Shown: one piece after another, positions 1 to 7,902 of the stretch | How the letters are laid out: each line of letters opens with the position of its first letter | Numbering within the stretch: position 1 is the stretch's first letter | Assembly (NCBI GenBank): GCA_947571115.1 | Contig: CANOWW010000007.1 | Span: forward strand, 1-64,000 | DNA from: an uncultured Clostridium sp. | GTDB taxonomy: Bacteria; Bacillota; Clostridia; TANB77; CAG-508 | Direction: 5' to 3' | DNA: 64,000 bases | The notes under the pieces: generated by a model | Told to the model about the DNA's origin: nothing | Seen by the model: only the letters and a program-made list of their open reading frames with translations | Database searches by the model: none | Program-made: the position numbers and the translations under genes

Positions 1-38
1 TATAAATAGTTTGAATACAATAATAAAAAAATAATAGG

Positions 39-56
39 TAACTATAAAATTACAAT
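39..56 (+). repeat. Junction motif copy 1
   Basis: Reads TAACTATAAAATTACAAT, 20 bases before the first start codon. It is the first of about ten copies of a motif with core AAATTACAAT(TT) lying between co-directional small genes. Bases 1-38 hold no gene that I can support. Confidence 0.6.
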
Positions 57-75
57 AAGTAGAGGAGATTCAAAA

Positions 76-723
76 ATGATAAATATTTTAGTTCACGGAC
101 TAGGGCAAGATGCAAAAAGTTGGAATGAAATTAAAAATCAATTAAATAATAATGGAATAAATGTAGAAACACCAAATCTATTTTCTATTGTAAAGAATTA
201 TCAAGTAAATTATGACAATATGTATAAAACATTTGCTGATTATTGTAACAGTTTTAACGAGAAAATAAACCTAGTAGGGCTTTCTTTAGGTGGAGTATTA
301 GCCATTGATTATATAACAGAATTTCCAGAAAAAATAAATTCAATAATACTTATAGGGACACCATACGAAATACCAAAAACTATATTTACTATACAAAATA
401 TTATTTACAAATTCATGCCTAAAAGGATATTTGAAAAGATGGGTTGTTCTAAAAGAGATATGATTAGTTTACTAGATTCAATGAAAAATTTATCTATTCC
501 AGACAAAGCACCAAATATAAAAAGTAATACACTAATTATATGTGGAGAAAAGGAAAAAGATAATATAAATATGAAAAGTGCAAAACAACTGAATAAGGTT
601 ATACAAAATAGTAAATTTAAGATTATAGAAAATGCAGGACACGAAGTAAATATTGATAATCCAATAAAACTAGCTAGTATAATTTATGATTTTTGGAAAG
701 ACAATGAAAAAGCTATAAAGTAA
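76..723 (+). CDS. Alpha/beta hydrolase
   Basis: A 215-residue single-domain serine hydrolase of the alpha/beta fold, probably cytoplasmic because no signal peptide is visible. The oxyanion-side motif HGLGQD is at residues 7-12, the nucleophile elbow G-L-S-L-G-G places Ser at residue 70, and the catalytic His lies in NAGHEVN near residue 189; an acidic residue around 158-162 could complete the triad. GAGGAG at about 62-67 supports the ATG at 76. Its TAA stop is the first three bases of the next junction motif. The substrate cannot be told; esterase or lipase-like activity is the family expectation. Confidence 0.85.
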   Translation: MINILVHGLGQDAKSWNEIKNQLNNNGINVETPNLFSIVKNYQVNYDNMYKTFADYCNSFNEKINLVGLSLGGVLAIDYITEFPEKINSIILIGTPYEIPKTIFTIQNIIYKFMPKRIFEKMGCSKRDMISLLDSMKNLSIPDKAPNIKSNTLIICGEKEKDNINMKSAKQLNKVIQNSKFKIIENAGHEVNIDNPIKLASIIYDFWKDNEKAIK

Positions 724-742
724 CTGCAAAATTACAATTTTG
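721..742 (+). repeat. Junction motif copy 2
   Basis: TAACTGCAAAATTACAAT followed by TTTG. The stop codon of the hydrolase is its first triplet. It contains the 16-bp dyad CAAAATT-AC-AATTTTG (727-742), the most symmetrical version in the window together with the copy at 1831. Confidence 0.65.
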
Positions 743-784
743 TAATTTGATAGATTTATAGTAATTTATCGAGGAGATGAATTT

Positions 785-1120
785 ATGAAATTTAAGTATC
801 GAATATATGATGAAGTGTATAATGATATACTATCTGGAAAGAAGAAAATTGAATTTAGGTTATTAAATGATAAATCAAATAGTATTCAAATTGGAGATAA
901 TATAACATTTATGGTAGTTAATAATGAAGAAAAATATTTAAATGTAGAAGTCATCGATAAAATAATCTACGAAGATTTAGATACTTTGTGGAATAGCAAA
1001 GATATTTTAAATAATACTTTAAATTATACAAAAGAAGAGTTTATTAATGCATTTTATAATATATTTGGGAAGGAAAATGTAATAAAGTCTAAAATAGTTG
1101 GTTTCAAATTTAAAATATAG
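785..1120 (+). CDS. ASCH-domain protein
   Basis: 111 residues. The opening pattern, with I-x-S-G-K-K-x-I-E-x-R at about residues 14-25, followed by a short beta-rich stretch (IGDNITFM, YLNVEVIDK), matches the ASCH fold, a PUA-like RNA-binding domain found in small stand-alone bacterial proteins. The K-x-E-x-R cluster is the usual conserved edge of the presumed RNA-binding cleft. GAGGAGATGAATTT precedes the ATG. It stands alone between two junction motifs and shows no functional link with its neighbours. An RNA-related role is a family inference. Confidence 0.7.
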   Translation: MKFKYRIYDEVYNDILSGKKKIEFRLLNDKSNSIQIGDNITFMVVNNEEKYLNVEVIDKIIYEDLDTLWNSKDILNNTLNYTKEEFINAFYNIFGKENVIKSKIVGFKFKI

Positions 1121-1127
1121 ATTAAAA

Positions 1128-1140
1128 TGCAAATTACAAT
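1128..1140 (+). repeat. Junction motif copy 3
   Basis: TGCAAATTACAAT, eight bases after the TAG stop of the ASCH gene. It is the shortened form that lacks one A of the A-run. Confidence 0.5.
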
Positions 1141-1161
1141 ATGTTGAGAGGAATAAAGATT

Positions 1162-1833
1162 ATGGATATAAAATTGTTTTTTCAAGCAATTATAAAATTT
1201 ATTTTAGGTGTACTGGTAATAGGATTATTGTTGTTCACACCTGCAAATACTATTTATTACTGGAATGGTTGGCTATTTATGGGACTTTTATTTGTTCCAA
1301 TGTTTATCGCAGGAATTATTTTGATGATAAAAAATCCAGAACTATTAAGAAAAAGATTAAATGCAAAGGAAAAAGAAAATGAGCAAAAACAAGTAATTGC
1401 CTTTAGTGGTTTAATGTTTTTAATTGGATTTATAATTGCAGGATTAAATTATAAATATAATTGGATAGTAATACCTAATATAGTAGTAATTATTTCTTCA
1501 ATTTTATTCATACTAGCATATATTTTATATGCAGAAGTATTGAGAGAAAATACCTATTTATCTCGTACCATTGAAGTACAAGAAAATCAAAAAGTAGTTG
1601 ATACAGGATTATATGGAATTATAAGACACCCAATGTATGCAGTAACTATTTTGCTATTTCTAACAATGCCCTTAATTTTAGGTTCTATTGTATCATTTGT
1701 GATTTTTTTAGCATATCCAATTATTATTGCTAAAAGAATTAAAAATGAGGAAAAAGTTTTAGAAAAAGAATTACTAGGATATGAGGAATATAAAAGTAAA
1801 GTTAGATATAAAGTAATTCCGTTTATATGGTAA
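1162..1833 (+). CDS. Isoprenylcysteine carboxyl methyltransferase family membrane protein
   Basis: About 223 residues with four to five hydrophobic segments. The C-terminal signature G-L-Y-x-x-x-R-H-P-M-Y followed by a hydrophobic helix and an E-E-x-x-L-x-x-x-F/L-x-x-Y-x-x-Y tail (LEKELLGYEEYKSKVRYKVIPF) is typical of the ICMT/phospholipid methyltransferase-like family, which binds S-adenosylmethionine at the membrane. An ATG at 1141 is in frame, but GAGAGG at 1146-1151 is well spaced only for the ATG at 1162, so I start there. The stop overlaps the next junction motif. The methyl acceptor in bacteria of this type is unknown. Confidence 0.8.
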   Translation: MDIKLFFQAIIKFILGVLVIGLLLFTPANTIYYWNGWLFMGLLFVPMFIAGIILMIKNPELLRKRLNAKEKENEQKQVIAFSGLMFLIGFIIAGLNYKYNWIVIPNIVVIISSILFILAYILYAEVLRENTYLSRTIEVQENQKVVDTGLYGIIRHPMYAVTILLFLTMPLILGSIVSFVIFLAYPIIIAKRIKNEEKVLEKELLGYEEYKSKVRYKVIPFIW

Positions 1834-1852
1834 ACACAAAATTACAATTTTG
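1831..1852 (+). repeat. Junction motif copy 4
   Basis: TAAACACAAAATTACAAT followed by TTTG; begins with the stop codon of the methyltransferase gene and runs straight into the ribosome site GAAAGGAG of the ferredoxin. The stretch from AAATTACAATTTTG through the first codons of the ferredoxin is repeated almost unchanged at 7873-7910. Confidence 0.65.
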
Positions 1853-1867
1853 AAAGGAGATAAATTT

Positions 1868-2056
1868 ATGGATAGAAAATTAAAAATAATAGTAAAGAAT
1901 TGCCCTCAAAATCATAAATGCCCAGCCGTAAATGTTTGTCCAGTTGGTGCATTAAGTCAGAAAGATTTTGAAGCACCTGAAATTGATTATGATAAATGTA
2001 TAAGATGTGGTAAATGTTCAAATTTTTGCCCTAAAAAAGCGTTAGTATTAGACTAG
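1868..2056 (+). CDS. Small 4Fe-4S ferredoxin (copy 1)
   Basis: 62 residues. The C-terminal half has a complete C-x2-C-x2-C-x3-C-P cluster motif (CIRCGKCSNFCP); the N-terminal half has a looser C-x5-C-x5-C-P arrangement, so one [4Fe-4S] cluster is secure and a second, unusual one is possible. The start is the ATG behind GAAAGGAGATAAATTT; an upstream in-frame ATG at 1850 overlaps the ribosome site and is unlikely. A second copy at 7903-8091 is about 85 percent identical. Role: small cytoplasmic electron carrier, partner unknown. Confidence 0.85.
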   Translation: MDRKLKIIVKNCPQNHKCPAVNVCPVGALSQKDFEAPEIDYDKCIRCGKCSNFCPKKALVLD

Positions 2057-2078
2057 AAAATAGATATTTCATGGAAAG

Positions 2079-2106
2079 ATTAGACTTTAAAAAGTCTAAT
2101 TTTTTT
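2079..2106 (+). terminator. Rho-independent terminator
   Basis: A perfect 10-bp stem, ATTAGACTTT / AAAGTCTAAT, with a two-base loop and a run of seven T. It closes the first cassette-like gene group. Confidence 0.9.
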
Positions 2107-2203
2107 GTGATAAAATAAATTTTAATTTAATGCAACAAAATAAAACAGTAAAGCAATCTAATGATTATGAAGTATGCATACTAAAATATGGAGGATAAAT
2201 CAC

Positions 2204-2722
2204 GTGGAAGAACTTGTGAGAAAAGCTAAGAAAGGTGATGAAAATGCTTTTAATGAACTGATAGTATTAACACAAAAAGAAATGTATTTAATCGCGAAAA
2301 CAAAACTGAAAAATGAAGATGATATGGCAGACGCTATACAAGAAACGATTTTAGCTTGTTATAAAAATTTGCGTAAATTAAGAGATAATAAATTGTTTAA
2401 AACTTGGCTTATAAAAATTCTAATAAACGAGTGTAATAAAATTTATAAAAAGAGAAAAAAACAGAATGTATCTTACGAAGAAAAAGAAATTGAGAAGTAT
2501 TTTATTGTGGAAGAAAATGCTTTTGAAAACGTGAATTTTGACAGTTTAATCAGAAATTTAAACGAAGAAGAAAAATTGATTTTGACGTTATATTATTATT
2601 CAGGGTATTCAACAAAAGAAATTAGCCAAATTCTAAAAATCAATGAAAGTACGATTAGAAGCAAGATATCTCGTTCAAAGAACAAACTGAAAAATCAATA
2701 TGAAGGAGGTTATCATGAATAG
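2204..2722 (+). CDS. ECF-type RNA polymerase sigma factor
   Basis: 172 residues. Region 2 is at about residues 10-75 (DENAFNEL ... DDMADAIQETILACYKNLRKLRD) and region 4 at the end (LILTLYYYSGYSTKEISQILKINESTIRSKISRSKNKLK), the usual two-domain ECF layout, close to the SigV/SigW type. GGAGG at 2190-2194 lies nine bases before the GTG at 2204; the ATG at 2174 has no ribosome site, so GTG is chosen. It overlaps the next gene by eight bases, the normal coupling of a sigma factor to its anti-sigma. It probably drives its own operon. Confidence 0.9.
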   Translation: MEELVRKAKKGDENAFNELIVLTQKEMYLIAKTKLKNEDDMADAIQETILACYKNLRKLRDNKLFKTWLIKILINECNKIYKKRKKQNVSYEEKEIEKYFIVEENAFENVNFDSLIRNLNEEEKLILTLYYYSGYSTKEISQILKINESTIRSKISRSKNKLKNQYEGGYHE

Positions 2723-4271
2723 TATAGAAGATATGATAAAAGCTGTATGCCAAAATGATATTGAAATTCCAATCAAAATTCAAAATAGAATTCATTATAC
2801 ATTAAAAAATAAAAGAAAAAATAAACCGTATTTCAAGAATTTTATAACAGCAATAATTTCAATATTAGGCACACTGCTAGGAACTTTTTGTGTTTATGCG
2901 GCAACAGGAGGAACAATCGAAGGAATTTCTATAATGGATTGGTTTGGAAGTAAATTTTCGAATCAATATATAGAATATAAACAACCAGTGGAAAATCAAA
3001 TAGTTGCTTTTGGCGATACAAGTATAGAATTGACGTCTAGCTTGTGTAGTGAAGGAATTACGATTCTAGAATTTGATGTAAAATTAAGTGAAGAAGATTA
3101 TCAAAGTTTACGACTTGGAGAAACAGTTGATACAGAAGAATTTTATCAAAAAATGCAAGAACAAAAAGAATATGAAAAACAGTATATGATAAAAACAATT
3201 CAGTCTGCTAAATATGAAGGAACTTTTGCCGACAAAACAGATGAAGAAATCGATAGCATTTTAAGCAAAATCGAAGTAACGGATGAGGAAATCAAAAATT
3301 GTGAGTATTATCAAGAATATTTAGATAGGATAAAAAGTTATGATGAGCAAATAGAAGAAAGAAAATCAACAGGATATAGAATTGCTTTGGCATTAAATAC
3401 AGAGCAAAAAGGCGGAACGTATCATTATGATAAATGGAATCCAGATATGGATTGGTATGCAAGCATCTATATTGATGACGTGCCATATTATGTGAGAAAT
3501 TGGCAAAAGACTCAAAAAATAAGTGATTATGAATATAAAGTTTATACGATGTATTCTTTGAAAGCTGATGAGTTGCAAGGCAAAGAAGAGTTTAAGATTA
3601 CACTAAAAAATAATAAATTGATTAATCAGGTCGCTTGGAAAGGTTTAGGAGATAATTGGTTAAATGATTGTCAAAGTTTTGCAAATGATGGAAATATTTT
3701 AGACGATAGTTTAGGAGCAAAAAAATGTATCAAAGATGTGCCATTCGATTTTGAAGTAAATGTTTCAAAAGATGCTGTTTTGAAGGATAGTAAAATCATA
3801 GAAGATTTAGATGTCAAATCAGAGTTTAGAAATATTACGCAAACAGTGGAAAAAGTGGTTGCATCGCCACTTCAAACGATTGTGAAAATTAATCATTCAG
3901 CGACGAATCAATCTTCCAATGCTTTTGCGAATCGCTATCAAGATCCTACAATAGAACATTTGCCAATTACACGAGAATATAAAGTATATGATGCCAATGG
4001 AAAAAGTCTAAGTTGCTTTTTTACAAGTAATAAAAATACTTTAATTTATTCAGATGGAACAAGAGAAGATTATGACCATCATGACATACCAAACAAAAAA
4101 TATAGTAATGCAACTTGGGAGACAATAGAATATCTGTTGATTGAAAATACAGATACAGATTATATCAAAATTGTTCCAGTAGAAACGGTTAGAAATCCTG
4201 TAGAAGAGACGGAGGAGGAATATGGAGAGATTTATTATGAAATGGAACCGTTAATTATTTATTTAAAATAA
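2715..4271 (+). CDS. Membrane anti-sigma factor, DUF4179-like
   Basis: 518 residues. A cytoplasmic N-terminus of about 40 residues (MNSIEDMIKAVCQ...) is followed by one transmembrane helix at about 45-66 (FITAIISILGTLLGTFCVYAA) and a large extracellular domain rich in charged and aromatic residues. This is the layout of single-pass anti-sigma factors that hold an ECF sigma at the membrane; the outer part resembles DUF4179. GAAGGAGG at 2702-2709 sets the ATG at 2715, inside the end of the sigma gene. The signal is unknown; the cell-wall hydrolase downstream suggests envelope stress. Confidence 0.75.
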   Translation: MNSIEDMIKAVCQNDIEIPIKIQNRIHYTLKNKRKNKPYFKNFITAIISILGTLLGTFCVYAATGGTIEGISIMDWFGSKFSNQYIEYKQPVENQIVAFGDTSIELTSSLCSEGITILEFDVKLSEEDYQSLRLGETVDTEEFYQKMQEQKEYEKQYMIKTIQSAKYEGTFADKTDEEIDSILSKIEVTDEEIKNCEYYQEYLDRIKSYDEQIEERKSTGYRIALALNTEQKGGTYHYDKWNPDMDWYASIYIDDVPYYVRNWQKTQKISDYEYKVYTMYSLKADELQGKEEFKITLKNNKLINQVAWKGLGDNWLNDCQSFANDGNILDDSLGAKKCIKDVPFDFEVNVSKDAVLKDSKIIEDLDVKSEFRNITQTVEKVVASPLQTIVKINHSATNQSSNAFANRYQDPTIEHLPITREYKVYDANGKSLSCFFTSNKNTLIYSDGTREDYDHHDIPNKKYSNATWETIEYLLIENTDTDYIKIVPVETVRNPVEETEEEYGEIYYEMEPLIIYLK

Positions 4272-4300
4272 AAAGTTATGAAAGAAAGTAGAGTAAAAAG

Positions 4301-5500
4301 ATGGATCAATTAAAAAAGTTTTTAGGGATTAGTATGATAATAGGAATTGTTGAATTTACAAGTATAGGTATGGCTTTTGCAACAACAGAATCCGAATTAA
4401 AAAATCAAAAAAGTAGTATTGATGAAAAGATTACTGAAACAAATTCAGAAATTGCTGGTGTAAAAAGTAAAATGACAGATACTTTAACACAAATCAATGA
4501 ATTAAATTCGCAAATTAGTCTGTATGAAAATGAAATTGAAACGCTAGAAATACAGTTATCTACTATGAATACACAAATAGAAGAAAAAGAAGCGAGTATA
4601 CAAGAGCAAGAAGAAAAATATGAGGAACAAAAAGAACTGCTAGAAAAAAGATTAGTTGCATTATATGAATCAGGCTCTATTTCTTACTTGGATATGTTAC
4701 TTTCTGCTGAAAATTTAAGTGATTTTATTTCAAAATATTATATTGTTGAACAAATAGTTGAATTTGATGAAGAATTATTGCAACAAATAGAAAATACAAA
4801 AAATGAAATACAAGCACAAAAAGAAGAATTAGAAACATCACAACAAACGCTTGCTAACGCAAAAACAACAATAGAAATAAAAAGAAATTCATTAGATGTA
4901 TCGGTAAAAGATAAAAACAATTTGGTAACTACACTAACAGCAGAAGAAAAGGAATTGAATAAACAGCTAGAACAGTTTGAAGCAGATAAAAAAGCAATAC
5001 AAGATGAACTTGGTAGAATTGCCAAAAAAGAAGCTGAAAAAAGTTCATCAGCAAATACCATTTCTAATTCAGAACCAAGTTCTTATGGATACATATTTCC
5101 AATAGCAGGACTTTCCAAAGTAAACATAAATAATAGAACTTATCCATCTTATCCTGGACATAATGGTGTTGATGTCAATATTGGTGTCGTAGGGAGGAAT
5201 GTTGTTGCAGTAAAGAACGGTACAGTTGAAACATCAACAGCTTTAAAAAATTCAAATGGGTCATATAAAAGTTATGGTGAATATGTAACGATCAACCATC
5301 ATGATGGAACGCAAACCTTATATGCTCATTTGCTAGCAAATTCTAGAAAAGTTCTACCTGGACAAGAAGTAAAGCAAGGTCAAGTGATAGGAATTGTAGG
5401 TAGTACAGGAAATTCAACAGGACCACATTTGCATTTTGGGGTTTATATTAATGCAAGTCGTTCTTTCGTAAATCCACTTCCATATTTGCCATGGGATTAA
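4301..5500 (+). CDS. Secreted M23 peptidase with coiled coil (EnvC/NlpD-like)
   Basis: 399 residues. A signal peptide (about 1-27, ending near GMAFATT) leads to a long coiled coil (about 30-260, rich in E, Q, K and leucine heptads) and a C-terminal LytM/M23 zinc endopeptidase domain. The metal-site motifs are present: G-H-N-G-V-D-V, the H-x-H pair in HLHFG, and YAHL. It should either cut peptide cross-links of peptidoglycan or activate an amidase at the cell surface. The gap from the anti-sigma gene is 29 bases, so it is probably in the same ECF-controlled operon. Confidence 0.88.
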   Translation: MDQLKKFLGISMIIGIVEFTSIGMAFATTESELKNQKSSIDEKITETNSEIAGVKSKMTDTLTQINELNSQISLYENEIETLEIQLSTMNTQIEEKEASIQEQEEKYEEQKELLEKRLVALYESGSISYLDMLLSAENLSDFISKYYIVEQIVEFDEELLQQIENTKNEIQAQKEELETSQQTLANAKTTIEIKRNSLDVSVKDKNNLVTTLTAEEKELNKQLEQFEADKKAIQDELGRIAKKEAEKSSSANTISNSEPSSYGYIFPIAGLSKVNINNRTYPSYPGHNGVDVNIGVVGRNVVAVKNGTVETSTALKNSNGSYKSYGEYVTINHHDGTQTLYAHLLANSRKVLPGQEVKQGQVIGIVGSTGNSTGPHLHFGVYINASRSFVNPLPYLPWD

Positions 5501-5529
5501 ATAGGCTATTGTAAAAATTTTATTCATTT

Positions 5530-5565
5530 AAACAGATAGTTTGCTTTGCTAATTATCTGTTTTGT
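5530..5565 (+). terminator. Terminator after the M23 gene
   Basis: Stem AAACAGATA (5530-5538) with TATCTGTTT (5554-5562), a 15-base loop and a short T-rich tail. The promoter of the next gene starts within its loop. Confidence 0.65.
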
Positions 5566-5573
5566 GATATAAT
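5546..5573 (+). promoter_or_regulatory. Sigma-A promoter of the GNAT gene
   Basis: Extended -10 TG-A-TATAAT with TATAAT at 5568-5573 and a possible -35 TTGCTA at 5546-5551 (16-base spacer). Confidence 0.6.
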
Positions 5574-5607
5574 CTAAAAAACAAATTACATGAAAGAGTG
5601 ATAAAAT

Positions 5608-6117
5608 ATGAAAAATATTATAATTAGAAATGTTATAGAAAAAGATATTCCGAGTGTTGCAGATATTCAAGTTAATGGATGGAAAACAGCATATAAAGGA
5701 ATTATAGATGATGCTATTTTAAATGCTATGAACAAAGAAGAAAAGATAGAAAGTTTTAAAATGAATTATCAGAAAAATGGATTTATAGTAGCAGAATTAG
5801 AAAACAAAGTAGTAGGATTTTGTAGATATATTGATAGCAATGAATTTACACCAGATATGCAAGATATAGATTGTGAGATAACAGCACTATATGTTAAGCC
5901 AAACTTAAAATACAATGGTATAGGAACAAAACTATTTCAATTTGTTACAAATGAGTTTAAAAGCAAAAATAAAACAACAATGATATTATGGTGTTTAAAA
6001 GATAATGAGCCATCTAAAAAATTTTATACAAAAATGGGTGGAAAAATTATTAAGGAAAGAGCAATAGAAATAGGAGAAAAAGAATATTTAGAAGTTGGAT
6101 TTGAATATAATATCTAA
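5608..6117 (+). CDS. GNAT family N-acetyltransferase
   Basis: 169 residues with the full GNAT fold: opening beta strand IIIRNVIEKDIPSVADI, motif A at about residues 93-112 (ITALYVKPNLKYNGIGTKLFQFV, with the acetyl-CoA loop K-Y-N-G-I-G-T) and motif B near 127-146 (LWCLKDNEPSKKFYTKMGGK). It is similar to the small-substrate acetyltransferases annotated in many Clostridia, with no clue to the acceptor. Its TAA stop is the start of the next junction motif copy, placing it in the cassette-like group. Confidence 0.85.
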   Translation: MKNIIIRNVIEKDIPSVADIQVNGWKTAYKGIIDDAILNAMNKEEKIESFKMNYQKNGFIVAELENKVVGFCRYIDSNEFTPDMQDIDCEITALYVKPNLKYNGIGTKLFQFVTNEFKSKNKTTMILWCLKDNEPSKKFYTKMGGKIIKERAIEIGEKEYLEVGFEYNI

Positions 6118-6131
6118 CTGCAAAATTACAA
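6115..6131 (+). repeat. Junction motif copy 5
   Basis: TAACTGCAAAATTACAA, starting with the stop codon of the GNAT gene. It diverges afterwards (GTTTTTATT), then carries TATCGTAGA, which is also found after the copy at 14,652. Confidence 0.6.
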
Positions 6132-6147
6132 GTTTTTATTATCGTAG

Positions 6148-6474
6148 ATGGAGGTGGTAAAAATAAATTATTGGTGGTTTTGGTTTATTATAATCTTTTG
6201 TTGTATAATAATACCAAGAAGAAATAAATTATATTTAGGAATAATGAAAAGAAAAAAGAAAGGTGGGAAAAGAAAAATGCCACAAGAATTAATGAAAGAA
6301 TTTATAGGAAAAGTATGCACAATTATATTATTTAATGAATCTTTTGGAGTACAAGGAAAAATTGTTGCAATAGAAGATAATTGGATAAAAGTTGAAGAAA
6401 AAAACAGAGTTCGTATAATAAATGGAGATATGATAAGGGATATATCAATAGCACCAGACAAATATCAAAAGTAA
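6148..6474 (+). CDS. Small LSm-like protein with N-terminal membrane segment (DUF6897-like)
   Basis: Up to 108 residues. The last 60 (PQELMKEFIGKVCTIILF ... VQGKIVAIEDNWIKVEE) form a small five-strand beta barrel of the LSm/SH3 type, as in DUF6897. In front are an aromatic and hydrophobic stretch, a likely membrane anchor, and a lysine-rich linker. The start is uncertain: the ATG at 6148 lacks a ribosome site and itself overlaps GGAGGTGG, while the ATG at 6277 has AAGGTGG in front and would give a soluble 66-residue form. Function unknown. Confidence 0.65.
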   Translation: MEVVKINYWWFWFIIIFCCIIIPRRNKLYLGIMKRKKKGGKRKMPQELMKEFIGKVCTIILFNESFGVQGKIVAIEDNWIKVEEKNRVRIINGDMIRDISIAPDKYQK

Positions 6475-6491
6475 CTATAAAATTACAATTT
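6472..6491 (+). repeat. Junction motif copy 6
   Basis: TAACTATAAAATTACAATTT, starting with the stop codon of the LSm-like gene; nearly the same as copy 1. Confidence 0.6.
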
Positions 6492-6532
6492 GATAGAAGT
6501 ATAAATTATGAAAGTAATGAGGAGGCTTTGCT

Positions 6533-6757
6533 TTGAAAAATAATGTAGAAAAAATATTAGATAATAAAATAGCAGAGTATAGATTTAAAAATAATAATAT
6601 GTCACAACAAGAACTGGCAGATTTGGTTGGGGTATCCAGACAAACAATCATTCAATTAGAAAAAAATCGTTATAATCCATCTTTATTGTTAGCGTATAGT
6701 ATTGCTAAAGTATTTAAGGCAATTATTGAAGATATATTTATTTTTGAGGAGGAATAG
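6533..6757 (+). CDS. XRE-family helix-turn-helix regulator
   Basis: 74 residues, nearly all of it a helix-turn-helix of the Cro/C1 (XRE) type: MSQQELADLVGVSRQTIIQLEKNRYNPSLLLAYSIAKVF. The start is TTG, fixed by GGAGG seven bases upstream. It is followed after one base by a small membrane protein, a common pairing in Bacillota in which the regulator controls the membrane protein. Its target is presumably its own operon. Confidence 0.88.
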   Translation: MKNNVEKILDNKIAEYRFKNNNMSQQELADLVGVSRQTIIQLEKNRYNPSLLLAYSIAKVFKAIIEDIFIFEEE

Positions 6758-6758
6758 T

Positions 6759-7082
6759 ATGGGAACTTTAATTTATAATTTTTTTAATAACTATAATATG
6801 GTAATATTTCATAGAATATTTAATTTTGCTTTATTTATAATATTTTGTATTTACTTTTTCTCGAAAGAAGGACGAGATGAAAGAGGAAGAAAAATAATTG
6901 GAACTGCTAGTTTCTATGCTTCGATTAGTTTAATTGTAACTTTGAATATTGTTGGGTTCTTTTCAAACACAGTTAGAAGTAATATTGTGATATTTACAAA
7001 TTCTATTTGCTTGGTGTTTATAATTTTTGAACTTGTGGAATTAATAGCAATATTGATTTTAAGGAAGAGCAAAAAAATGTAA
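6759..7082 (+). CDS. Small three-helix membrane protein, partner of the XRE regulator
   Basis: 107 residues with three hydrophobic helices (about 15-37, 48-70 and 75-101) and a short charged loop after the first (SKEGRDERGRK). I do not recognise the family. The start at 6759 is set by GAGGAGG and lies one base after the stop of the regulator, so the two are co-translated. Confidence 0.75.
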   Translation: MGTLIYNFFNNYNMVIFHRIFNFALFIIFCIYFFSKEGRDERGRKIIGTASFYASISLIVTLNIVGFFSNTVRSNIVIFTNSICLVFIIFELVELIAILILRKSKKM

Positions 7083-7089
7083 GAAATAC

Positions 7090-7118
7090 TTGACAATATG
7101 TAAGAAATATATTACAAT
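7090..7118 (+). promoter_or_regulatory. Sigma-A promoter
   Basis: TTGACA (7090-7095), a 17-base spacer and TACAAT (7113-7118). It drives the small membrane protein at 7167. Confidence 0.85.
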
Positions 7119-7166
7119 ATCATCAGTAGTTATTTAAAAACTTAATTAAAGAGAGGAGTTGAAAAA

Positions 7167-7469
7167 ATGGTTGCTGATAATATTATAACAATAATTATTG
7201 AAATTGTCTTAATAATGTCAATGGTTATTTCAAGTACAATGTTAGTAAAAAAGAATAGTAATGAATCAAGAAAAGTATTTGCTATTTCATTTGTTATACT
7301 TATTGCTGTTGGAGTTGTTTTTTCATTAGTACAAATATTGACAGTTTTAAAAGTAATTGATATGAATATCGAGTATTCACCTTTGAATATTTTATCCTTA
7401 ATATCAATTATTTATTGGATTGCTTATACATTAAAAAGGTCAACATTGTTTGATAAAGTTACTGGATAA
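7167..7469 (+). CDS. Small membrane protein, three helices
   Basis: 100 residues with predicted helices at about 5-27, 38-61 and 73-88. GAGAGGAG precedes the ATG. It has its own strong promoter and terminator, so it is expressed alone. No family recognised; the topology resembles the preceding small membrane protein but I see no clear sequence match. Confidence 0.7.
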   Translation: MVADNIITIIIEIVLIMSMVISSTMLVKKNSNESRKVFAISFVILIAVGVVFSLVQILTVLKVIDMNIEYSPLNILSLISIIYWIAYTLKRSTLFDKVTG

Positions 7470-7481
7470 TTTCTATTTTTA

Positions 7482-7512
7482 GAACAAATCATTTACGATT
7501 TGTTCTTTTTTT
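7482..7512 (+). terminator. Rho-independent terminator
   Basis: Stem AGAACAA / TTGTTCT (7482-7488 and 7500-7506) followed by T-rich TTTTTT. Confidence 0.85.
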
Positions 7513-7530
7513 GATACAATTAAAAAGAAA

Positions 7531-7545
7531 CATAAATTACAATTT
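7531..7545 (+). repeat. Junction motif copy 7
   Basis: CATAAATTACAATTT directly in front of the ribosome site AGGAG of the next gene. Here the motif follows a terminator instead of a stop codon, so it travels with the downstream gene. Confidence 0.55.
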
Positions 7546-7559
7546 AGGAGTGTGATTAA

Positions 7560-7868
7560 ATGGCAAAATATACTTTTGAAGAAATAAAAACATTGTTATT
7601 AAAAAGTATAAATGAAGATCATGTTGAGGCAGAATTAAGATTAATATTTAAGGATAAATCAAATGAATATATGATTATTATTTATGATGATCATTGCTCA
7701 TTTCAAAGATGTGGATTACTTGAAGAACAAAGTGGGGAATATAACTACAAAACATTGGATGAATTGTATAAAGCACAACAAGTTGATAATATCATTTTAG
7801 AAAGAGATTGGAATAATATTATTGAATTTGATTGCGTAGATTTTGAAATGTCTGGTTATTGGCAATAA
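7560..7868 (+). CDS. Hypothetical protein
   Basis: 102 residues, soluble and acidic, with a mixed alpha/beta pattern (FEEIKTLLLKSINED, ELRLIFKDKSNEYMIIIYDDH) ending in FEMSGYWQ. It looks like a complete small domain but I do not recognise it. GGAGTG precedes the ATG. It is flanked on both sides by junction motif copies, so it is a single-gene unit. Confidence 0.65.
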   Translation: MAKYTFEEIKTLLLKSINEDHVEAELRLIFKDKSNEYMIIIYDDHCSFQRCGLLEEQSGEYNYKTLDELYKAQQVDNIILERDWNNIIEFDCVDFEMSGYWQ

Positions 7869-7887
7869 AATACAAATTACAATTTTG
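7866..7887 (+). repeat. Junction motif copy 8
   Basis: TAAAATACAAATTACAAT followed by TTTG; starts with the stop codon of the gene before and runs into GAAAGGAG of ferredoxin copy 2. Confidence 0.6.
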
Positions 7888-7902
7888 AAAGGAGATAAAT
7901 TT

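Noticed and set aside
1098..1382. 94-codon frame overlapping the ASCH and methyltransferase genes
   Set aside because: Out of frame with a clear family member and with no plausible start.
4738..5061. 107-codon minus-strand frame in the M23 gene
   Set aside because: Serine/phenylalanine-rich shadow of the coiled-coil codons, with no ribosome site.
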